Positions 17,304-26,629 of a stretch of 64,000 nt of DNA are shown one piece after another. Location: positions 1,144,566 through 1,208,565 of the forward strand of contig BPIR01000001.1 in NCBI GenBank assembly GCA_026004215.1, written 5' to 3'. A program made the translations under genes and the position numbers. This DNA is from Candidatus Binatia bacterium (GTDB lineage: Bacteria; Desulfobacterota; Binatia; HRBIN30). Each line of letters begins with the position of its first letter. Position 1 is the first letter of the stretch. Under the pieces are notes generated by a model that made no database searches, was not told the DNA's origin, and saw only the letters and a list, made by a program, of their open reading frames with translations.

Positions 17304-18190
17304 TCAGCGCTCCCCTTCCAGCGATCCAGATACTTGGCCAACAGCGGCCGCAAGTCGTGCCATATATGTTCGGGAATGCGACTGCGCTCCGTGATGACTG
17401 CGTGCTCCAGAGCCTGTGCGCAAACACAGTCCCGTTCTATCGGAAGCTGCGCCGCCAAGTCCGCAATAATCCCACGCGCCAACGCAACATTTTCCTGCAA
17501 GATCCGCAAAACGTCGCCAATCGCCACATCCGCTTCGGACTCGTGCCAGCAGTCGTAGTCGGTCGCCAGCGCCAAAGTCGCAAAACAAATTTCGGCCTCC
17601 CGCGCAAGCTTGGCTTCTTGTACGTTGGTCATGCCGATAATGTCCGCTCCCCACTGGCGATAAAGATGCGACTCTGCCCGCGTCGAAAACTGTGGGCCCT
17701 CCATGCACAAATACGTTCCCCCTTCGTGCACCACTGCACCGGCGCTGCGTGCCACCTGGACGAGCAGCTTGGAAAATGCCGGACAAACGGGGTCGGCAAA
17801 GCTCACATGAGCCACAATCCCATTGCCGAAGAAAGTGCTCACGCGACGCGAAGTACGGTCAATAAACTGGTGGGGAACGACCAGGTGACCTGGCTGAATT
17901 TCCTCGCGCAAACTGCCGACTGCACTGACAGCCACGAGCCACTCCACCCCGAGATGTTTCATACCCCAGAGGTTGGCTCGGAAGTTAATCTCGGAGGGTA
18001 ATAAGCGATGGCCTCGCCCATGGCGGGGCAAAAACACAGCGCGCACCGAGCCAAGCGTTCCAACAATGTAATCGTCGGAGGGGTGACCGAAAGGCGTGGA
18101 GAGGGAGACGTGCTCTACGTCTTCCAGACCGGCCAGCTCATACAGGCCACTGCCACCGATAATACCCAGCGTCGGCAAACTCTCTGCCAA
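17300..18190 (-). CDS. mtnP: S-methyl-5'-thioadenosine phosphorylase
   Basis: Phosphorolyses methylthioadenosine (by-product of polyamine and SAM metabolism) to adenine and 5-methylthioribose-1-phosphate. The 296-residue protein has the family start GIIGGSGLY, STPFGHPSD, the FLPRHGRGH phosphate-binding segment, and the MEGPQFSTRAE motif that contacts the substrate. It is normal in length. It follows the lipid-kinase-like gene by 4 bases and overlaps the PfkB gene. Purine nucleoside phosphorylase is the close alternative; TPFG and the overall pattern favour MTAP. No other methionine-salvage gene is in the window. Confidence 0.9.
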   Translation of the reverse strand: MAESLPTLGIIGGSGLYELAGLEDVEHVSLSTPFGHPSDDYIVGTLGSVRAVFLPRHGRGHRLLPSEINFRANLWGMKHLGVEWLVAVSAVGSLREEIQPGHLVVPHQFIDRTSRRVSTFFGNGIVAHVSFADPVCPAFSKLLVQVARSAGAVVHEGGTYLCMEGPQFSTRAESHLYRQWGADIIGMTNVQEAKLAREAEICFATLALATDYDCWHESEADVAIGDVLRILQENVALARGIIADLAAQLPIERDCVCAQALEHAVITERSRIPEHIWHDLRPLLAKYLDRWKGSAE

Positions 18191-18194
18191 AAAT

Positions 18195-19130
18195 TCACTC
18201 CTGCACGATCGTCAGCATCGGCCCGGCTTGGATCCGCAGCTCTGAAACCGCATCCAGCACATCACCGTCAATCATGTAATGGGTTGGCCGCTCGAACTCA
18301 ACCCGCACATCTCGGGCCATGTTGTCGTACAACGTCGGCAGATTCAGCGGGCAACCACCCCGTATGCGATGCAAGCGGGGAATGACTTGGCCTGCGGTCA
18401 AATGACCGGCCAGCAAGTGAAAGTAACCGCGCTTCCGTGCGGCCAAGTAAGTGGGACGGAACCCCAGGCCGATGTCAGTGATCGCACTCGCGTACAGCAC
18501 GTTATAATTGCGGTGCGGCACGCGCTCCTCGTCGCACAACACATCGGCGCGAAAACCCTGCAACACGCGCCTAGCCAATGACCCTGCGACCACTCCCGAG
18601 GCAATGGCACGGATGAGCCAATAGGCCGCAGCTCCGCGGCCGCGACCCTTGCCACCGTAGTACACTTGCAGGAAGTTCACGATCACCCCGCAACCTACCA
18701 TGAAGCCGTAGTGCCGCGGCGCAACGTGAATGAGTTGGCGTTCCGTGGTGCGCAAAGGTCTTCCCGAGCTGTACATTTGTTGCACGTGGGCCAAAACCTT
18801 TGGCGGCTGCCCAGCGCGCACTCCCACCGAGCGCGCGATCGTATTCATCGAACCGCCGCGCAGGGGCAAAAAGAGCGGCAACGGCCTTGTCCCATAGGTG
18901 CGGACCAACGCCGACAAAGCCCGGAAGAAGCTTCCGTCACCCCCACACACAGCCACGATATCGACGCTTTCTTCCAGACACTTTTGGGCGGCTGTTTCCA
19001 ATGCTTCGAGCGTCTCAGGCACAACGACAAATCCATGCCCGCGCAGAGCGCTGGTCAGTCGCGGGATCAGCTCCTTGTCCGACCGGTTCCCCCCGGCGTG
19101 GGGGTTCACGATGACCCCGATGCCCGGCAC
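18195..19130 (-). CDS. diacylglycerol-kinase catalytic domain protein (YegS/LCB5 lipid kinase type)
   Basis: A 311-residue lipid kinase of the DAGK catalytic superfamily. The N-terminal VIVNPHAGG and the ATP-binding GGDGSFFRALSAL (usual GGDGT) motifs are visible, and the C-terminal part has the beta-sandwich usual for YegS-like enzymes. It probably phosphorylates a diacylglycerol, ceramide or related lipid at the membrane face; no transmembrane helix is evident. It starts at GTG 19130, 13 bases after rlmN, with a weak ribosome site. The Thr-to-Ser change in GGDGS is conservative. Confidence 0.8.
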   Translation of the reverse strand: MPGIGVIVNPHAGGNRSDKELIPRLTSALRGHGFVVVPETLEALETAAQKCLEESVDIVAVCGGDGSFFRALSALVRTYGTRPLPLFLPLRGGSMNTIARSVGVRAGQPPKVLAHVQQMYSSGRPLRTTERQLIHVAPRHYGFMVGCGVIVNFLQVYYGGKGRGRGAAAYWLIRAIASGVVAGSLARRVLQGFRADVLCDEERVPHRNYNVLYASAITDIGLGFRPTYLAARKRGYFHLLAGHLTAGQVIPRLHRIRGGCPLNLPTLYDNMARDVRVEFERPTHYMIDGDVLDAVSELRIQAGPMLTIVQE

Positions 19131-19143
19131 GCGTCACCCGCGG

Positions 19144-20271
19144 TTATTCAGCCGGTCTTGCCGCCACACGCTGCACAACTTCGAAGCTATCCTGTTCCCC
19201 TCGCGGCTCATCGGTCAAGGCCAACTGACCGCATGCCGCCTGCACTTCCAATCCGCGGCTACGACGAACCGTGGCGGGCACTCCCCGCGCCAACAGCGCA
19301 CCCTGAAAGCGACGTACAGTCTCGTCCGAGGGCCTGCTGTAAGCCGCATCGGGAAAGGGATTGAACGGAATCAAATTCACCTTCGCGCGGACGCCGCGCA
19401 GCAGCTCACTGAGGCGCCGGGCATCGGCCGGGCGGTCGTTCACACCCGCCAAAAGGACATATTCGAACGTAATACGCCGCCGCTGCGGTAACGGCAGTTG
19501 CCGGCACACTTCGATCAGCGCCTCGAGCGAATAATACCGATTGATGGGCACCAGTTGCGTGCGCAATTCGTTCGTGGCCGCGTGCAGCGACACAGCCAAC
19601 TGTACCGGGGTTTCCCGCACCAGACGTTCCATTTGCGGCAACAGCCCAACCGTCGAAACCGTGATTCTCCGCCCCGAAAGACCATAACCCCACGGGGCTG
19701 TAAGCACCTCGATCGCTTCGACCAAATTCGCGTAGTTCGCCAGAGGCTCCCCCATCCCCATGAACACAATGTTCGTGACCCGCTCCCCGCTTCGTAAAAC
19801 AGACAGCGCAGCCTTGACCTGCGCAAGGATTCGCGCCGCGTCTAGATTTGCCATCAAACCCAAGCGCGCGGTAGCGCAAAACCGGCATCCCATTCCGCAA
19901 CCAGCCTGACTCGACAAACACAGCGTCAGCCGCGGGGGATCCGGTATCACCACCGTTTCAACGGCCACTGTCTCCGAAAACCGAAGTAAAAGTTTGCGGG
20001 TACCATCTGCAGCAACCGTGATGCGCTCCACGGCCGGATCTGGAAGGAAAAACTCTTCCTCTAATGCCAGTCTCAACGAACGAGGAATGTTCGATATCTC
20101 GCCAAACGAGGACACTCCCGAGCGATACACGCCCGCCAAGACTTGCTCCGCACGATAAGGGGGCTCTCCGCGCCGGGCAAGCCAGGCACGTACAAGGCGC
20201 GGAGTCGGAGCTCGCCGAGCCCGCTCCGGTCGCCCGTCAACAAATTTCGGACTCGCTAAAGAAGAACGCAA
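19144..20271 (-). CDS. rlmN: 23S rRNA (adenine2503-C2)-methyltransferase RlmN
   Basis: Radical-SAM enzyme that adds C2 methyl to A2503 of 23S rRNA (and A37 in some tRNAs). The Fe-S cluster motif CGMGCRFC, the GMGEPLANY segment, SLHAATNE and the second catalytic cysteine in AACGQL are all in place. The start is uncertain: the frame continues upstream to 20409, but that would lie 173 bases inside ndk. The homologous region begins near [19 protein letters not shown], so a late start such as TTG 20271 (weak ribosome site) or ATG 20298 is more likely. Either overlaps the ndk 3' end. Confidence 0.9.
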   Translation of the reverse strand: MRSSLASPKFVDGRPERARRAPTPRLVRAWLARRGEPPYRAEQVLAGVYRSGVSSFGEISNIPRSLRLALEEEFFLPDPAVERITVAADGTRKLLLRFSETVAVETVVIPDPPRLTLCLSSQAGCGMGCRFCATARLGLMANLDAARILAQVKAALSVLRSGERVTNIVFMGMGEPLANYANLVEAIEVLTAPWGYGLSGRRITVSTVGLLPQMERLVRETPVQLAVSLHAATNELRTQLVPINRYYSLEALIEVCRQLPLPQRRRITFEYVLLAGVNDRPADARRLSELLRGVRAKVNLIPFNPFPDAAYSRPSDETVRRFQGALLARGVPATVRRSRGLEVQAACGQLALTDEPRGEQDSFEVVQRVAARPAE

Positions 20272-20659
20272 TTTCCCACTTCGCCGTGTCCGGACCATCC
20301 GAACCGTGCACGGCATTCTTTTCGACGTCGGTACCGAAGTCTCCCCGAATGGTGCCCTTTGGGGCCTTGGTCGAGTCGGTCGGACCCATGATCTCGCGGT
20401 TGCGTGCAATTGCGTTCTCGCCCTCTAGCACAGCAACGACAACCGGCCCGGACGACATAAAGCGGACCAGATCCTGGTAAAACGGGCGCTCGCGATGAAC
20501 CGCGTAGAAACGGGCCGCCACCTCCGGCGACAAGCGCAACATCTTCGCCGCGGCGATGCGCAAGCCCGCCGACTCGAACCGCCGCAAAATCTCGCCAATG
20601 ACTCGCTTCTGTACCGCGTCCGGTTTGATAATCGAGAGTGTTCGTTCCAGCATGTTCAC
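20237..20659 (-). CDS. ndk: nucleoside diphosphate kinase
   Basis: Transfers the gamma-phosphate of ATP to other nucleoside diphosphates through a phosphohistidine. 140 residues, the usual length. It starts at ATG 20659 (a second ATG two codons later) with [12 protein letters not shown], and the phosphorylated histidine sits in [16 protein letters not shown]. The NRxxMG segment is also present. The end of the gene overlaps rlmN on the same strand. Ndk next to sucD fits their known link in GTP/ATP supply. Confidence 0.95.
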   Translation of the reverse strand: MNMLERTLSIIKPDAVQKRVIGEILRRFESAGLRIAAAKMLRLSPEVAARFYAVHRERPFYQDLVRFMSSGPVVVAVLEGENAIARNREIMGPTDSTKAPKGTIRGDFGTDVEKNAVHGSDGPDTAKWEIAFFFSESEIC

Positions 20660-20691
20660 AATTCCCTCGTACCTTTAGTGTCTCTGCTTCC

Positions 20692-21591
20692 TCACCGCGC
20701 GGTTCGAGCGGCTCGCCCTCGCTCCTCCAACGCCCGCTTCATCGTGCTGCCGAGTTCCGCAGGGCTCCGCGCCACGAACATGCCTGCAGCTTCGAACGCA
20801 CGAAACTTCTCTGCGGCCGTACCTTTGCCGCCCGAAATGATGGCCCCCGCATGGCCCATGCGTTTTCCCGGAGGCGCAGTCGCACCGGCGACAAAGCCGA
20901 CCACTGGTTTGGTCATGTGGGCCTGGATGTACGCGGCCGCTTCTTCCTCAGCCGTTCCCCCAATTTCCCCGATCAGAATCACGCCCTCCGTGGCTGGGTC
21001 TTTTTCGAACATCTCCAAGATTTCGATGAATCCTGTCCCGGCTACGGGATCGCCGCCAATCCCCACACAAGTAGACTGCCCCAACCCTAACTGGGTGAGC
21101 TGGTGTACGGCCTCGTACGTAAGGGTACCGCTCCGCGACACCACTCCAATCGTTCCGGGCTTGTGAATATAGCCCGGCATGATGCCGATCTTGCACTCGC
21201 CCGGCGTGATCACACCCGGGCAATTGGGGCCGATCAGGCGTGTGTTTTTTCCGGCGAGATATCGCTTGACTCGAACCATATCCAACACCGGAATACCTTC
21301 GGTAATGCAGACTACCAAACGTAGCCCGGCATCTGCTGCCTCCATGATTGCGTCGGCCGCAAATGCAGGAGGAACGTAAATCACCGAAGCGTCCGCGGCG
21401 GTCGCCCGAACTGCTTGCTCTACGGTGTCGAAAATCGGGATGCCCTCGAAGTCCGAACCGCCCTTTCCCGGGGTCACCCCGGCCACCATCTGCGTGCCGT
21501 ACTCCCGACACGCGCGGGTGTGAAACTGTCCCGTGGCCCCAGTGATCCCCTGAGTGAGCACACGAGTATTTTTGTCCACGAGAATACTCAC
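20692..21591 (-). CDS. sucD: succinate-CoA ligase, alpha subunit
   Basis: Alpha subunit of succinyl-CoA synthetase (TCA cycle), making succinate and ATP/GTP from succinyl-CoA. From GTG 21591 it is 299 residues, the normal length; AAGGGG eight bases upstream supports this rather than the longer frame to 21696. The N-terminal CoA-binding domain ([19 protein letters not shown]) and the phosphohistidine in [15 protein letters not shown] are visible. The sucC beta subunit, normally just upstream, is not in the window: the gene upstream on this strand is a DUF190 protein. Ndk lies 32 bases downstream. Confidence 0.93.
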   Translation of the reverse strand: MSILVDKNTRVLTQGITGATGQFHTRACREYGTQMVAGVTPGKGGSDFEGIPIFDTVEQAVRATAADASVIYVPPAFAADAIMEAADAGLRLVVCITEGIPVLDMVRVKRYLAGKNTRLIGPNCPGVITPGECKIGIMPGYIHKPGTIGVVSRSGTLTYEAVHQLTQLGLGQSTCVGIGGDPVAGTGFIEILEMFEKDPATEGVILIGEIGGTAEEEAAAYIQAHMTKPVVGFVAGATAPPGKRMGHAGAIISGGKGTAAEKFRAFEAAGMFVARSPAELGSTMKRALEERGRAARTAR

Positions 21592-21625
21592 TGCCAAAAC
21601 CCCTTGTCTGCGAAATTCGCCGCCA

Positions 21626-21654
21626 ACGCTAACGGCAGCCCCATAGCAAGTCAA
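21626..21654 (-). promoter_or_regulatory. candidate promoter for sucD-ndk-rlmN operon
   Basis: Minus strand: TTGACT (21654-21649) and TAGCGT (21631-21626) with a 17-base spacer, about 35 bases before the GTG of sucD. The -35 box is a good match (five of six), the -10 box a weak one. It may start the operon from sucD through the genes downstream. Confidence 0.35.
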
Positions 21655-21981
21655 CGCAACGCGGGCCCCAAGCACCCATCCCATCGAGTGAAACAACCAA
21701 AGAGTACGACGAGCGCGGCTCGTACGCTCTCGTCCACGGCCTCGTCAGCGCCGCTGTTTTGGCTCATTGGGGAACACGTGTGTCATGTTGCCGGCCTCAA
21801 AAGTATGCTGACACCCTGCACAATTTCGTCCCCAGTCGGGCTCCCGTCTCCCGAACAGTCTCCGCCGCAGGGCACTCGGACCGGCGGTATCCTTCGCCCG
21901 TCCGCCGTGGCCCCGTAGGTACACCACACTTCGTCGCCGCATCCGAACCCGGAGCCGCGGTAAGCGATTTTTGGTGCCTTC
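21655..21981. other. weakly coding gap between DUF190 and sucD
   Basis: About 330 bases on the minus strand between the DUF190 stop and the sucD promoter. The only candidate inside is the 65-codon frame at 21745-21942, listed separately. Otherwise nothing is seen: no tRNA and no hairpin with a U tract. Confidence 0.4.
21745..21942 (-). CDS. possible small CxxC protein (doubtful)
   Basis: A 65-codon frame starting at ATG 21942. The C-terminal half reads RNCAGCQHTFEAGNMTHVF, with one CxxC and a histidine that could be half a zinc knuckle; the N-terminal half is arginine-rich. It lies alone between DUF190 and sucD. Against it: no clear ribosome site, codon use that does not stand out, and only one CxxC. 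If real it would be a tiny cytoplasmic metal-binding or nucleic-acid-binding protein. It is equally likely to be noncoding or a decayed gene. Confidence 0.25.
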   Translation of the reverse strand: MRRRSVVYLRGHGGRAKDTAGPSALRRRLFGRREPDWGRNCAGCQHTFEAGNMTHVFPNEPKQRR

Positions 21982-22338
21982 CTAGCCGTTATTTTTTCCC
22001 GGCGTGTAGCGAATGATCTCGGCCTTTTCCAAAGTAACCAGCGCTCCCCCGCCGCTTGCCTCGATCAACTCTTCGAGCAGGGGGAGCGCGGAGCGAATTT
22101 TGTCCTCGCTGTCCACAATTTCGATGACGATCGGCAGATCCTCTGAAAGCCGTAGGATACGGGCCGTGTGAATACGGCTTCCGGCCCCGAAGCTTTCGAT
22201 CCCGCGCCAAACCGTTGCTCCGGCCAGGCCAATCTCGCGGGCTTTCCGCACGATGGCCTCGTAAAGTGGCCGGCCTGCGGCGCGGTCTGCCTCGCCAACA
22301 AAAATGCGCAACAGCTTGCCTTCGCCGCTAATCTTCAT
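21982..22338 (-). CDS. DUF190 domain protein
   Basis: A 118-residue protein of the DUF190 family (ferredoxin-like, related to PII/CutA-type small domains), commonly found beside crcB. The GKLLRIFVGEADR start, the central GATVWRGIESFG and the C-terminal KAEIIRYTPG are family landmarks. It lies 8 bases after crcB and is probably co-transcribed; a role in fluoride tolerance is often proposed from this linkage, with no biochemical proof known to me. Cytoplasmic. Confidence 0.87.
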   Translation of the reverse strand: MKISGEGKLLRIFVGEADRAAGRPLYEAIVRKAREIGLAGATVWRGIESFGAGSRIHTARILRLSEDLPIVIEIVDSEDKIRSALPLLEELIEASGGGALVTLEKAEIIRYTPGKNNG

Positions 22339-22346
22339 GCCAACTC

Positions 22347-22721
22347 TCAGCTGACACGGCCGGCCAAGTCACCTACCCACGCTCCCAACACCGCCGTCAG
22401 CAGGTTAGCCCCCACGTTCGCAAAAGCCAGCACGTAGCTACCCTCGCGGATCAGGGAAAACGTTTCGTAACCAAAGGTGGACATCGTGGTAAACCCACCG
22501 CAAAAGCCAATGGTCAGGAACAACCGCCATTCCATACCGAGCCACCCGCGCTCCAACGACAAAGCCAAGAAGAATCCCAGCAAAAGGCTCCCCAGGGAAT
22601 TCACGGCGAGCGTACCCCAAGGAAAACTCGCGGCAAAGGTACCCTGCACCCAGCCACCGACCAGGTATCGGCACGCCGATCCGAGAAACCCACCGCAACC
22701 CACAAGGAGGACGCGCAGCAT
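22347..22721 (-). CDS. crcB: fluoride ion channel CrcB (Fluc)
   Basis: Dimeric fluoride channel of the inner membrane that lets F- leave the cell. The protein from ATG 22721 is 124 residues with four hydrophobic segments; the VNSLGSLLLGF and GFCGGFTTMSTF motifs are the family's pore and sodium-site signatures. The frame continues upstream to 22883, but the extra 54 residues are arginine/serine-rich with no homologous look and no ribosome site, so they are left out. No fluoride riboswitch could be recognised upstream. DUF190 follows in the same operon. Confidence 0.93.
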   Translation of the reverse strand: MLRVLLVGCGGFLGSACRYLVGGWVQGTFAASFPWGTLAVNSLGSLLLGFFLALSLERGWLGMEWRLFLTIGFCGGFTTMSTFGYETFSLIREGSYVLAFANVGANLLTAVLGAWVGDLAGRVS

Positions 22722-22855
22722 GGATTTGGGCGTTAACACGGCGAGCCGATTCGGGCGAGAGTGGTCACCAATGTCCAGCCCCCTCCCGCTTTGGCGCCTT
22801 CGGCTAAACAGCTCGGCTTGCGAGAGAATGGAAGACTTTACCGAGTAGCGCGCTC

Positions 22856-23791
22856 TCACAGGCCGAGTTGGGCGCGCATCCACTCGACCGTGCGCCGCAT
22901 GCCCTCTTCGAATCCCACGGTGGGCTTGTAGCCAAGCAATCGTTCCGCTCGCACAATGGACGCCTGCGTATGCCGCACATCGCCCGCGCGCGGCGCAGTG
23001 TGTTGGATGGTCACCCGCCGCCCTACCAAACGCTCCACAGTCCGGGCAATCTCCAATACCGAATGCCGTTCGTTGCAGGCCACGTTAAACACCTCACCGG
23101 CAATGCCCGGCTGGGTACAGGCGAGCAAATTCGCTTGCACAACATTGTCGATGTACGTGAAATCCCGGGACTGTTCTCCGTCGCCGTGAACGACGAGCGG
23201 TTCGCCCATTAAAGCTGCGCGAATGAACAATGGCACGACCGCCGCGTATTTGGATTCCGGGCTCTGTCGCGGCCCAAACACGTTGAAATACCGCAAGCTC
23301 ACCGTTTCTAAACCGTATAGGCGCGTAAACGTCCGGCAGTAATATTCGCCCGCGAGTTTCGACACCGCGTATGGCGAGATCGGGGCCGGTGATTGGCTTT
23401 CTTCCTTCGGCAGCGCGGGAGAATCGCCATACACGGAGGACGAAGAGGCGTAAACAACGCGCTGAACTCCGGCCTCCCGCGCCGCCACCAGCAACTGGAG
23501 TGTACCGTGCGTATTGACCGCATCCGTGCTCAAGGGATCGTCCACCGACCTCGGCACCGAACGCAACGCCGCTTGGTGGCTGACAAACCGCACCCCTCGA
23601 AGCGCCGCACGCACGGCATCGGAGTCCCGCAAGTCCCCTTCCAACACCTCGATGCGGTCGCGGACCGCCTCCAAATTCGACCAACTGCCCGTGGAGAAAT
23701 TGTCCAGAACGCGCACCTTCTCCCCTCGCCCCACGAGGGCGTGCACAATGTTCGAACCGATAAAACCCGCTCCTCCAGTAACCAAATACAT
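22856..23791 (-). CDS. NAD-dependent UDP-sugar 4-epimerase (GalE/WbpP-like)
   Basis: An extended SDR, 311 residues, starting [14 protein letters not shown] at ATG 23791 with AGGAG seven bases upstream. The YASSSSVYGD strand and YAVSK (Tyr141/Lys145) complete the catalytic triad. The spacing and the SVPRSVDDPL loop resemble bacterial UDP-GlcNAc/UDP-Glc 4-epimerases such as WbpP/Gne, so UDP-GlcNAc to UDP-GalNAc is plausible, though UDP-Glc or uronates cannot be excluded. It is the left-most gene of the large polysaccharide locus and is separated from the next gene by about 130 bases. Confidence 0.85.
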   Translation of the reverse strand: MYLVTGGAGFIGSNIVHALVGRGEKVRVLDNFSTGSWSNLEAVRDRIEVLEGDLRDSDAVRAALRGVRFVSHQAALRSVPRSVDDPLSTDAVNTHGTLQLLVAAREAGVQRVVYASSSSVYGDSPALPKEESQSPAPISPYAVSKLAGEYYCRTFTRLYGLETVSLRYFNVFGPRQSPESKYAAVVPLFIRAALMGEPLVVHGDGEQSRDFTYIDNVVQANLLACTQPGIAGEVFNVACNERHSVLEIARTVERLVGRRVTIQHTAPRAGDVRHTQASIVRAERLLGYKPTVGFEEGMRRTVEWMRAQLGL

Positions 23792-23920
23792 GGCCGCTCC
23801 TAACGATTCTTCTTGGATGCTCGATCCAGCTTTCCGGTTACGCTTGGTCCGCCAAACGCATCCGCGGCCCACTCCCAAGCACAGGCCGCACAGCTCTGCA
23901 ATTTCCTGCAGTCCGGATAC

Positions 23921-24961
23921 TCACGACCGCGCCGCGGCGAGTTGGGGCCGCGGCGCAAGCTGAGGCGGTTGGTTTTCTTCTCGAAGCCAACGGTGAGCAA
24001 AGCGAACCAGGCCGGAGAGAAATCCCAAGCCCCAACTCCAGTGCATGATGACAAACGCCCAAGCGATGCGGGGCCAAAGACCGATCCGGTGTTTGCGAGC
24101 CACCCTGCCGGCGGCTGCCGCGACCGCTACTCCGTATACGCCCAACAAAGCCACGGCTGAGGCGATCGCGGGCGGCCACACCGCGGCAGCGCACATGCTC
24201 GCGAGCGTGGCCGCCACGAAGGATGGAGGCACAAAATGCCGCCAGCTCATTTGCCGGGGGTGCTTTTGCAGCACCCGCACCTTCCACTTCCCATACTCGA
24301 AAAACTGCCGAGCCAAAGCGCGGTAACTCTCCCGGTTCTGATAGAGCGAACGCATCGCAACCGTCAGATACACTTTGCCTCCGGCCTTGCGGATGCGGTA
24401 GTTCAGCTCGTCGTCCTGGTTGCGCACGAGCTCCTCATCGAAGAGGCCCACGCGCTCGAACGTGCTACGCGGCCACATACCCATGTAAACAGTGTCCACT
24501 TCCCGATCCGCCTGCGCGAAATGAAAGTACGCGCCGATGCCGAAAGGCGAGTCCATGGCACGCGCAATGGCCTCGGCAGTGGGCCCACCCCCGGCGGTCC
24601 GCATCGGCCCACCGACGTTATCCGCGCCCGTTTGACGCAACGTTCTCACCCCTTCGCGCAGGTAGTCCGGCTCCAAGACGGTATGCGCATCCACTCTGGC
24701 GATGATGTCTCCGCGGGCGGCCCGGATTCCAATGTTCAACGCCGTCGGAACGATCCGCGCCGGATTTCGCAGTACGCGGATCCGCTCACCATAGCGTGCT
24801 AAAACGTCGCGCGAGTTGTCGTCGGAGTCTCCATCCACCACGATGACCTCGAAACGATCGGAGGGGTAATCCTGTGCCAAAATGGAATCTAGGCACCGGG
24901 CAATGTGCCTGCCTTCGTTTCGCATCGGAATGACCACTGAGATAAACGGCCAATCACTCAT
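23921..24961 (-). CDS. family 2 glycosyltransferase, ExoA-like, membrane-anchored
   Basis: A 346-residue GT-A enzyme resembling succinoglycan glycosyltransferase ExoA. The N-terminal nucleotide-binding region has VVDGDSDDNS and the metal-binding ARVDAH; GMWPRSTFERVGLFDE precedes the acceptor loop, and RNQDDELNYRIRKAGG is the usual catalytic ED/DDELN segment. Three hydrophobic segments in the last ~120 residues anchor it to the inner membrane. It adds one sugar to a lipid-linked intermediate. It overlaps the downstream GT4 by 4 bases. The sugar cannot be named. Confidence 0.88.
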   Translation of the reverse strand: MSDWPFISVVIPMRNEGRHIARCLDSILAQDYPSDRFEVIVVDGDSDDNSRDVLARYGERIRVLRNPARIVPTALNIGIRAARGDIIARVDAHTVLEPDYLREGVRTLRQTGADNVGGPMRTAGGGPTAEAIARAMDSPFGIGAYFHFAQADREVDTVYMGMWPRSTFERVGLFDEELVRNQDDELNYRIRKAGGKVYLTVAMRSLYQNRESYRALARQFFEYGKWKVRVLQKHPRQMSWRHFVPPSFVAATLASMCAAAVWPPAIASAVALLGVYGVAVAAAAGRVARKHRIGLWPRIAWAFVIMHWSWGLGFLSGLVRFAHRWLREENQPPQLAPRPQLAAARS

Positions 24962-26037
24962 CGCCGTACAACCTCATCGTACAAGTCTTCCATCCTGGCC
25001 ACGATCCGTTCGATGGAGAACTCTTCGGCACGTTTGCGCGCCGCGCGAGAGGCGCGCTCGTAATCCATCGGTGAGCCCAGCCATTTCGCCGTGGCATCGA
25101 CGAATCCTTGGATCGAGTCCGCCGGCACAACCACCCCGCCTCCCGCGTCACCGATGACTTCCCGGCATCCTCCGACGTCAGTGGCGACCACTGGCAGTCC
25201 ACAGGCCATGGCCTCCAGCAGCACGTTCGGCATACCCTCCCACCTGGAGGTAAGCCAGAAGACGTGTGCCTCTCGTAACACCACTTCCAAATCGCCGCGT
25301 TCACCGAGAAACGCCACGCGCTCCGCAAGCCCAAACTCACCGGCGAGGGCTTCGAGCGCCCGCCGCAGAGGCCCCTCGCCCGCAATCGCAAAGCGCGCCT
25401 GCGGAAAGCGCACGCCCAACTCCTTGGCCGCTCTCAGGAACATTTCGTGATTTTTCTGTGGAACCAACCGCCCGGCCGTCATCACAATCGGCGAGCCCCC
25501 GAATGGTTTTGCTGGCGGGCAAAAGCGGCTCGTGTCGATCCCGTTGGGTACAACGCAAATGCGCGCACGCGGCGCAGCGTAGTGTCGGACGATATATTCG
25601 GCAACATCCGTGGAGTTGGTAATGATTCGCCGGCTGCGCCGGAACGCCAAGATATTCCCCCAACGGGACACCGTGCCGTTGACCTTGCAGTTCCGCGCGG
25701 CGCATACCAGCGGCCGTCTCGCCAGAAGTGCTGCCAGAGCCGCAATCGGATTGGCCAGGTAAAGCCAGGAGTGGACGAGATCGATCTCGTCGCGAATGAA
25801 ACGTTGCGCCAACTGCCAGACGCGCACCGCAATCCGTCCGGCGATCGTCGTACATGGAACATGTCGCTGTTCGAGCCATGTTCCCCACGGCTCGCGCGCC
25901 GTTGATAGCACGTACACAAACGGCTCGAAGCGCCGGGGATCCAACCGCGCAGCGAGTTGGGCCAACTGTCCCTCGGCTCCCCCACGGGTCAGTTGGCCAA
26001 TCACGAGGGCGATGCGAATTCGAGAACAGTTCGTCAC
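24958..26037 (-). CDS. family 4 glycosyltransferase
   Basis: A 359-residue GT-B glycosyltransferase. The N-terminal acceptor domain has [14 protein letters not shown]; the C-terminal donor domain shows [11 protein letters not shown], a [14 protein letters not shown] segment, and the GT4 E-x7-E pattern in [27 protein letters not shown]. It overlaps the GT2 downstream by 4 bases and its own start by 4 bases with the acyltransferase gene. Cytoplasmic, probably membrane-associated. It would add one residue to the repeat unit; the sugar is unknown. Confidence 0.9.
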   Translation of the reverse strand: MTNCSRIRIALVIGQLTRGGAEGQLAQLAARLDPRRFEPFVYVLSTAREPWGTWLEQRHVPCTTIAGRIAVRVWQLAQRFIRDEIDLVHSWLYLANPIAALAALLARRPLVCAARNCKVNGTVSRWGNILAFRRSRRIITNSTDVAEYIVRHYAAPRARICVVPNGIDTSRFCPPAKPFGGSPIVMTAGRLVPQKNHEMFLRAAKELGVRFPQARFAIAGEGPLRRALEALAGEFGLAERVAFLGERGDLEVVLREAHVFWLTSRWEGMPNVLLEAMACGLPVVATDVGGCREVIGDAGGGVVVPADSIQGFVDATAKWLGSPMDYERASRAARKRAEEFSIERIVARMEDLYDEVVRR

Positions 26038-26618
26038 GCCGACTGCCGTGCCAACGCTGCCTGCGCCAGTTCAGCGGGGGTTTCCGTGGAGTCCTCTGGG
26101 CGCATAGCGATCACTCTAGCCGGAATGCCGCCGACGATTGCATAAGGCGGCACATCCCGCGTTACCACCGCTCCCGCGGCGACGATCGCGCCGGTTCCAA
26201 TGCGCACCCCCTTTAGAATCCGTACGCCGCAACCAATCCAGACATCGTCCTCGACCACAATGGGAGCGGCCGTTTTGGGCTGGTAGCGGATAGGGATGCG
26301 GCGCGTGGCAAAGCCGTGGTCCTCGGCGATGAGAGAACTGTTGTGGGCGATCAAAACATTCCGGCCAATCGTCAGGCCCCCGTAACCGTCGAGAAAGCAA
26401 TTTTCACCGACCATGCTTCCTTTGCCGATGCTCACTCCTTCTGGGAACCAAATTGTGACGTTGTCCCGGAACCAGACCCATCCTTCGATGCGGCGAAGGA
26501 ACAACTTCAGCACAAGCCATCGGAGGACATCACCGCTCAACATGGGCAGGTATTTGACCAGCCCGTACACCGAGTGAAACGTCAGGTACCAAAGTGCGCC
26601 ACGCCAACCAATGTGCAT
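26034..26618 (-). CDS. left-handed beta-helix acyltransferase (WcaF/NodL-like)
   Basis: A 194-residue hexapeptide-repeat O-acetyltransferase, transferring acetyl from acetyl-CoA to a sugar hydroxyl. The hexapeptide pattern appears as [28 protein letters not shown] and continues to [51 protein letters not shown], and the conserved histidine that acts as base lies in [11 protein letters not shown] 26618 is chosen (GAGGTG upstream), because the in-frame extension to 26690 runs into the methyltransferase gene. It decorates a polysaccharide intermediate in the cytoplasm. Confidence 0.9.
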   Translation of the reverse strand: MHIGWRGALWYLTFHSVYGLVKYLPMLSGDVLRWLVLKLFLRRIEGWVWFRDNVTIWFPEGVSIGKGSMVGENCFLDGYGGLTIGRNVLIAHNSSLIAEDHGFATRRIPIRYQPKTAAPIVVEDDVWIGCGVRILKGVRIGTGAIVAAGAVVTRDVPPYAIVGGIPARVIAMRPEDSTETPAELAQAALARQSA

Positions 26619-26629
26619 GCGTGCGCACC

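Noticed and set aside
20299..20409. Extended N terminus for rlmN.
   Set aside because: It would overlap ndk by about 170 bases and has no homology-like features.
22722..22855. Possible fluoride riboswitch upstream of crcB.
   Set aside because: I compared the leader with the crcB-motif pattern I remember; the conserved GGNGAUGG and CUGAUGAC blocks are not present.
22722..22883. 54-residue N-terminal extension of CrcB.
   Set aside because: Arginine- and serine-rich with no ribosome site; CrcB proteins are normally about 120-130 residues.
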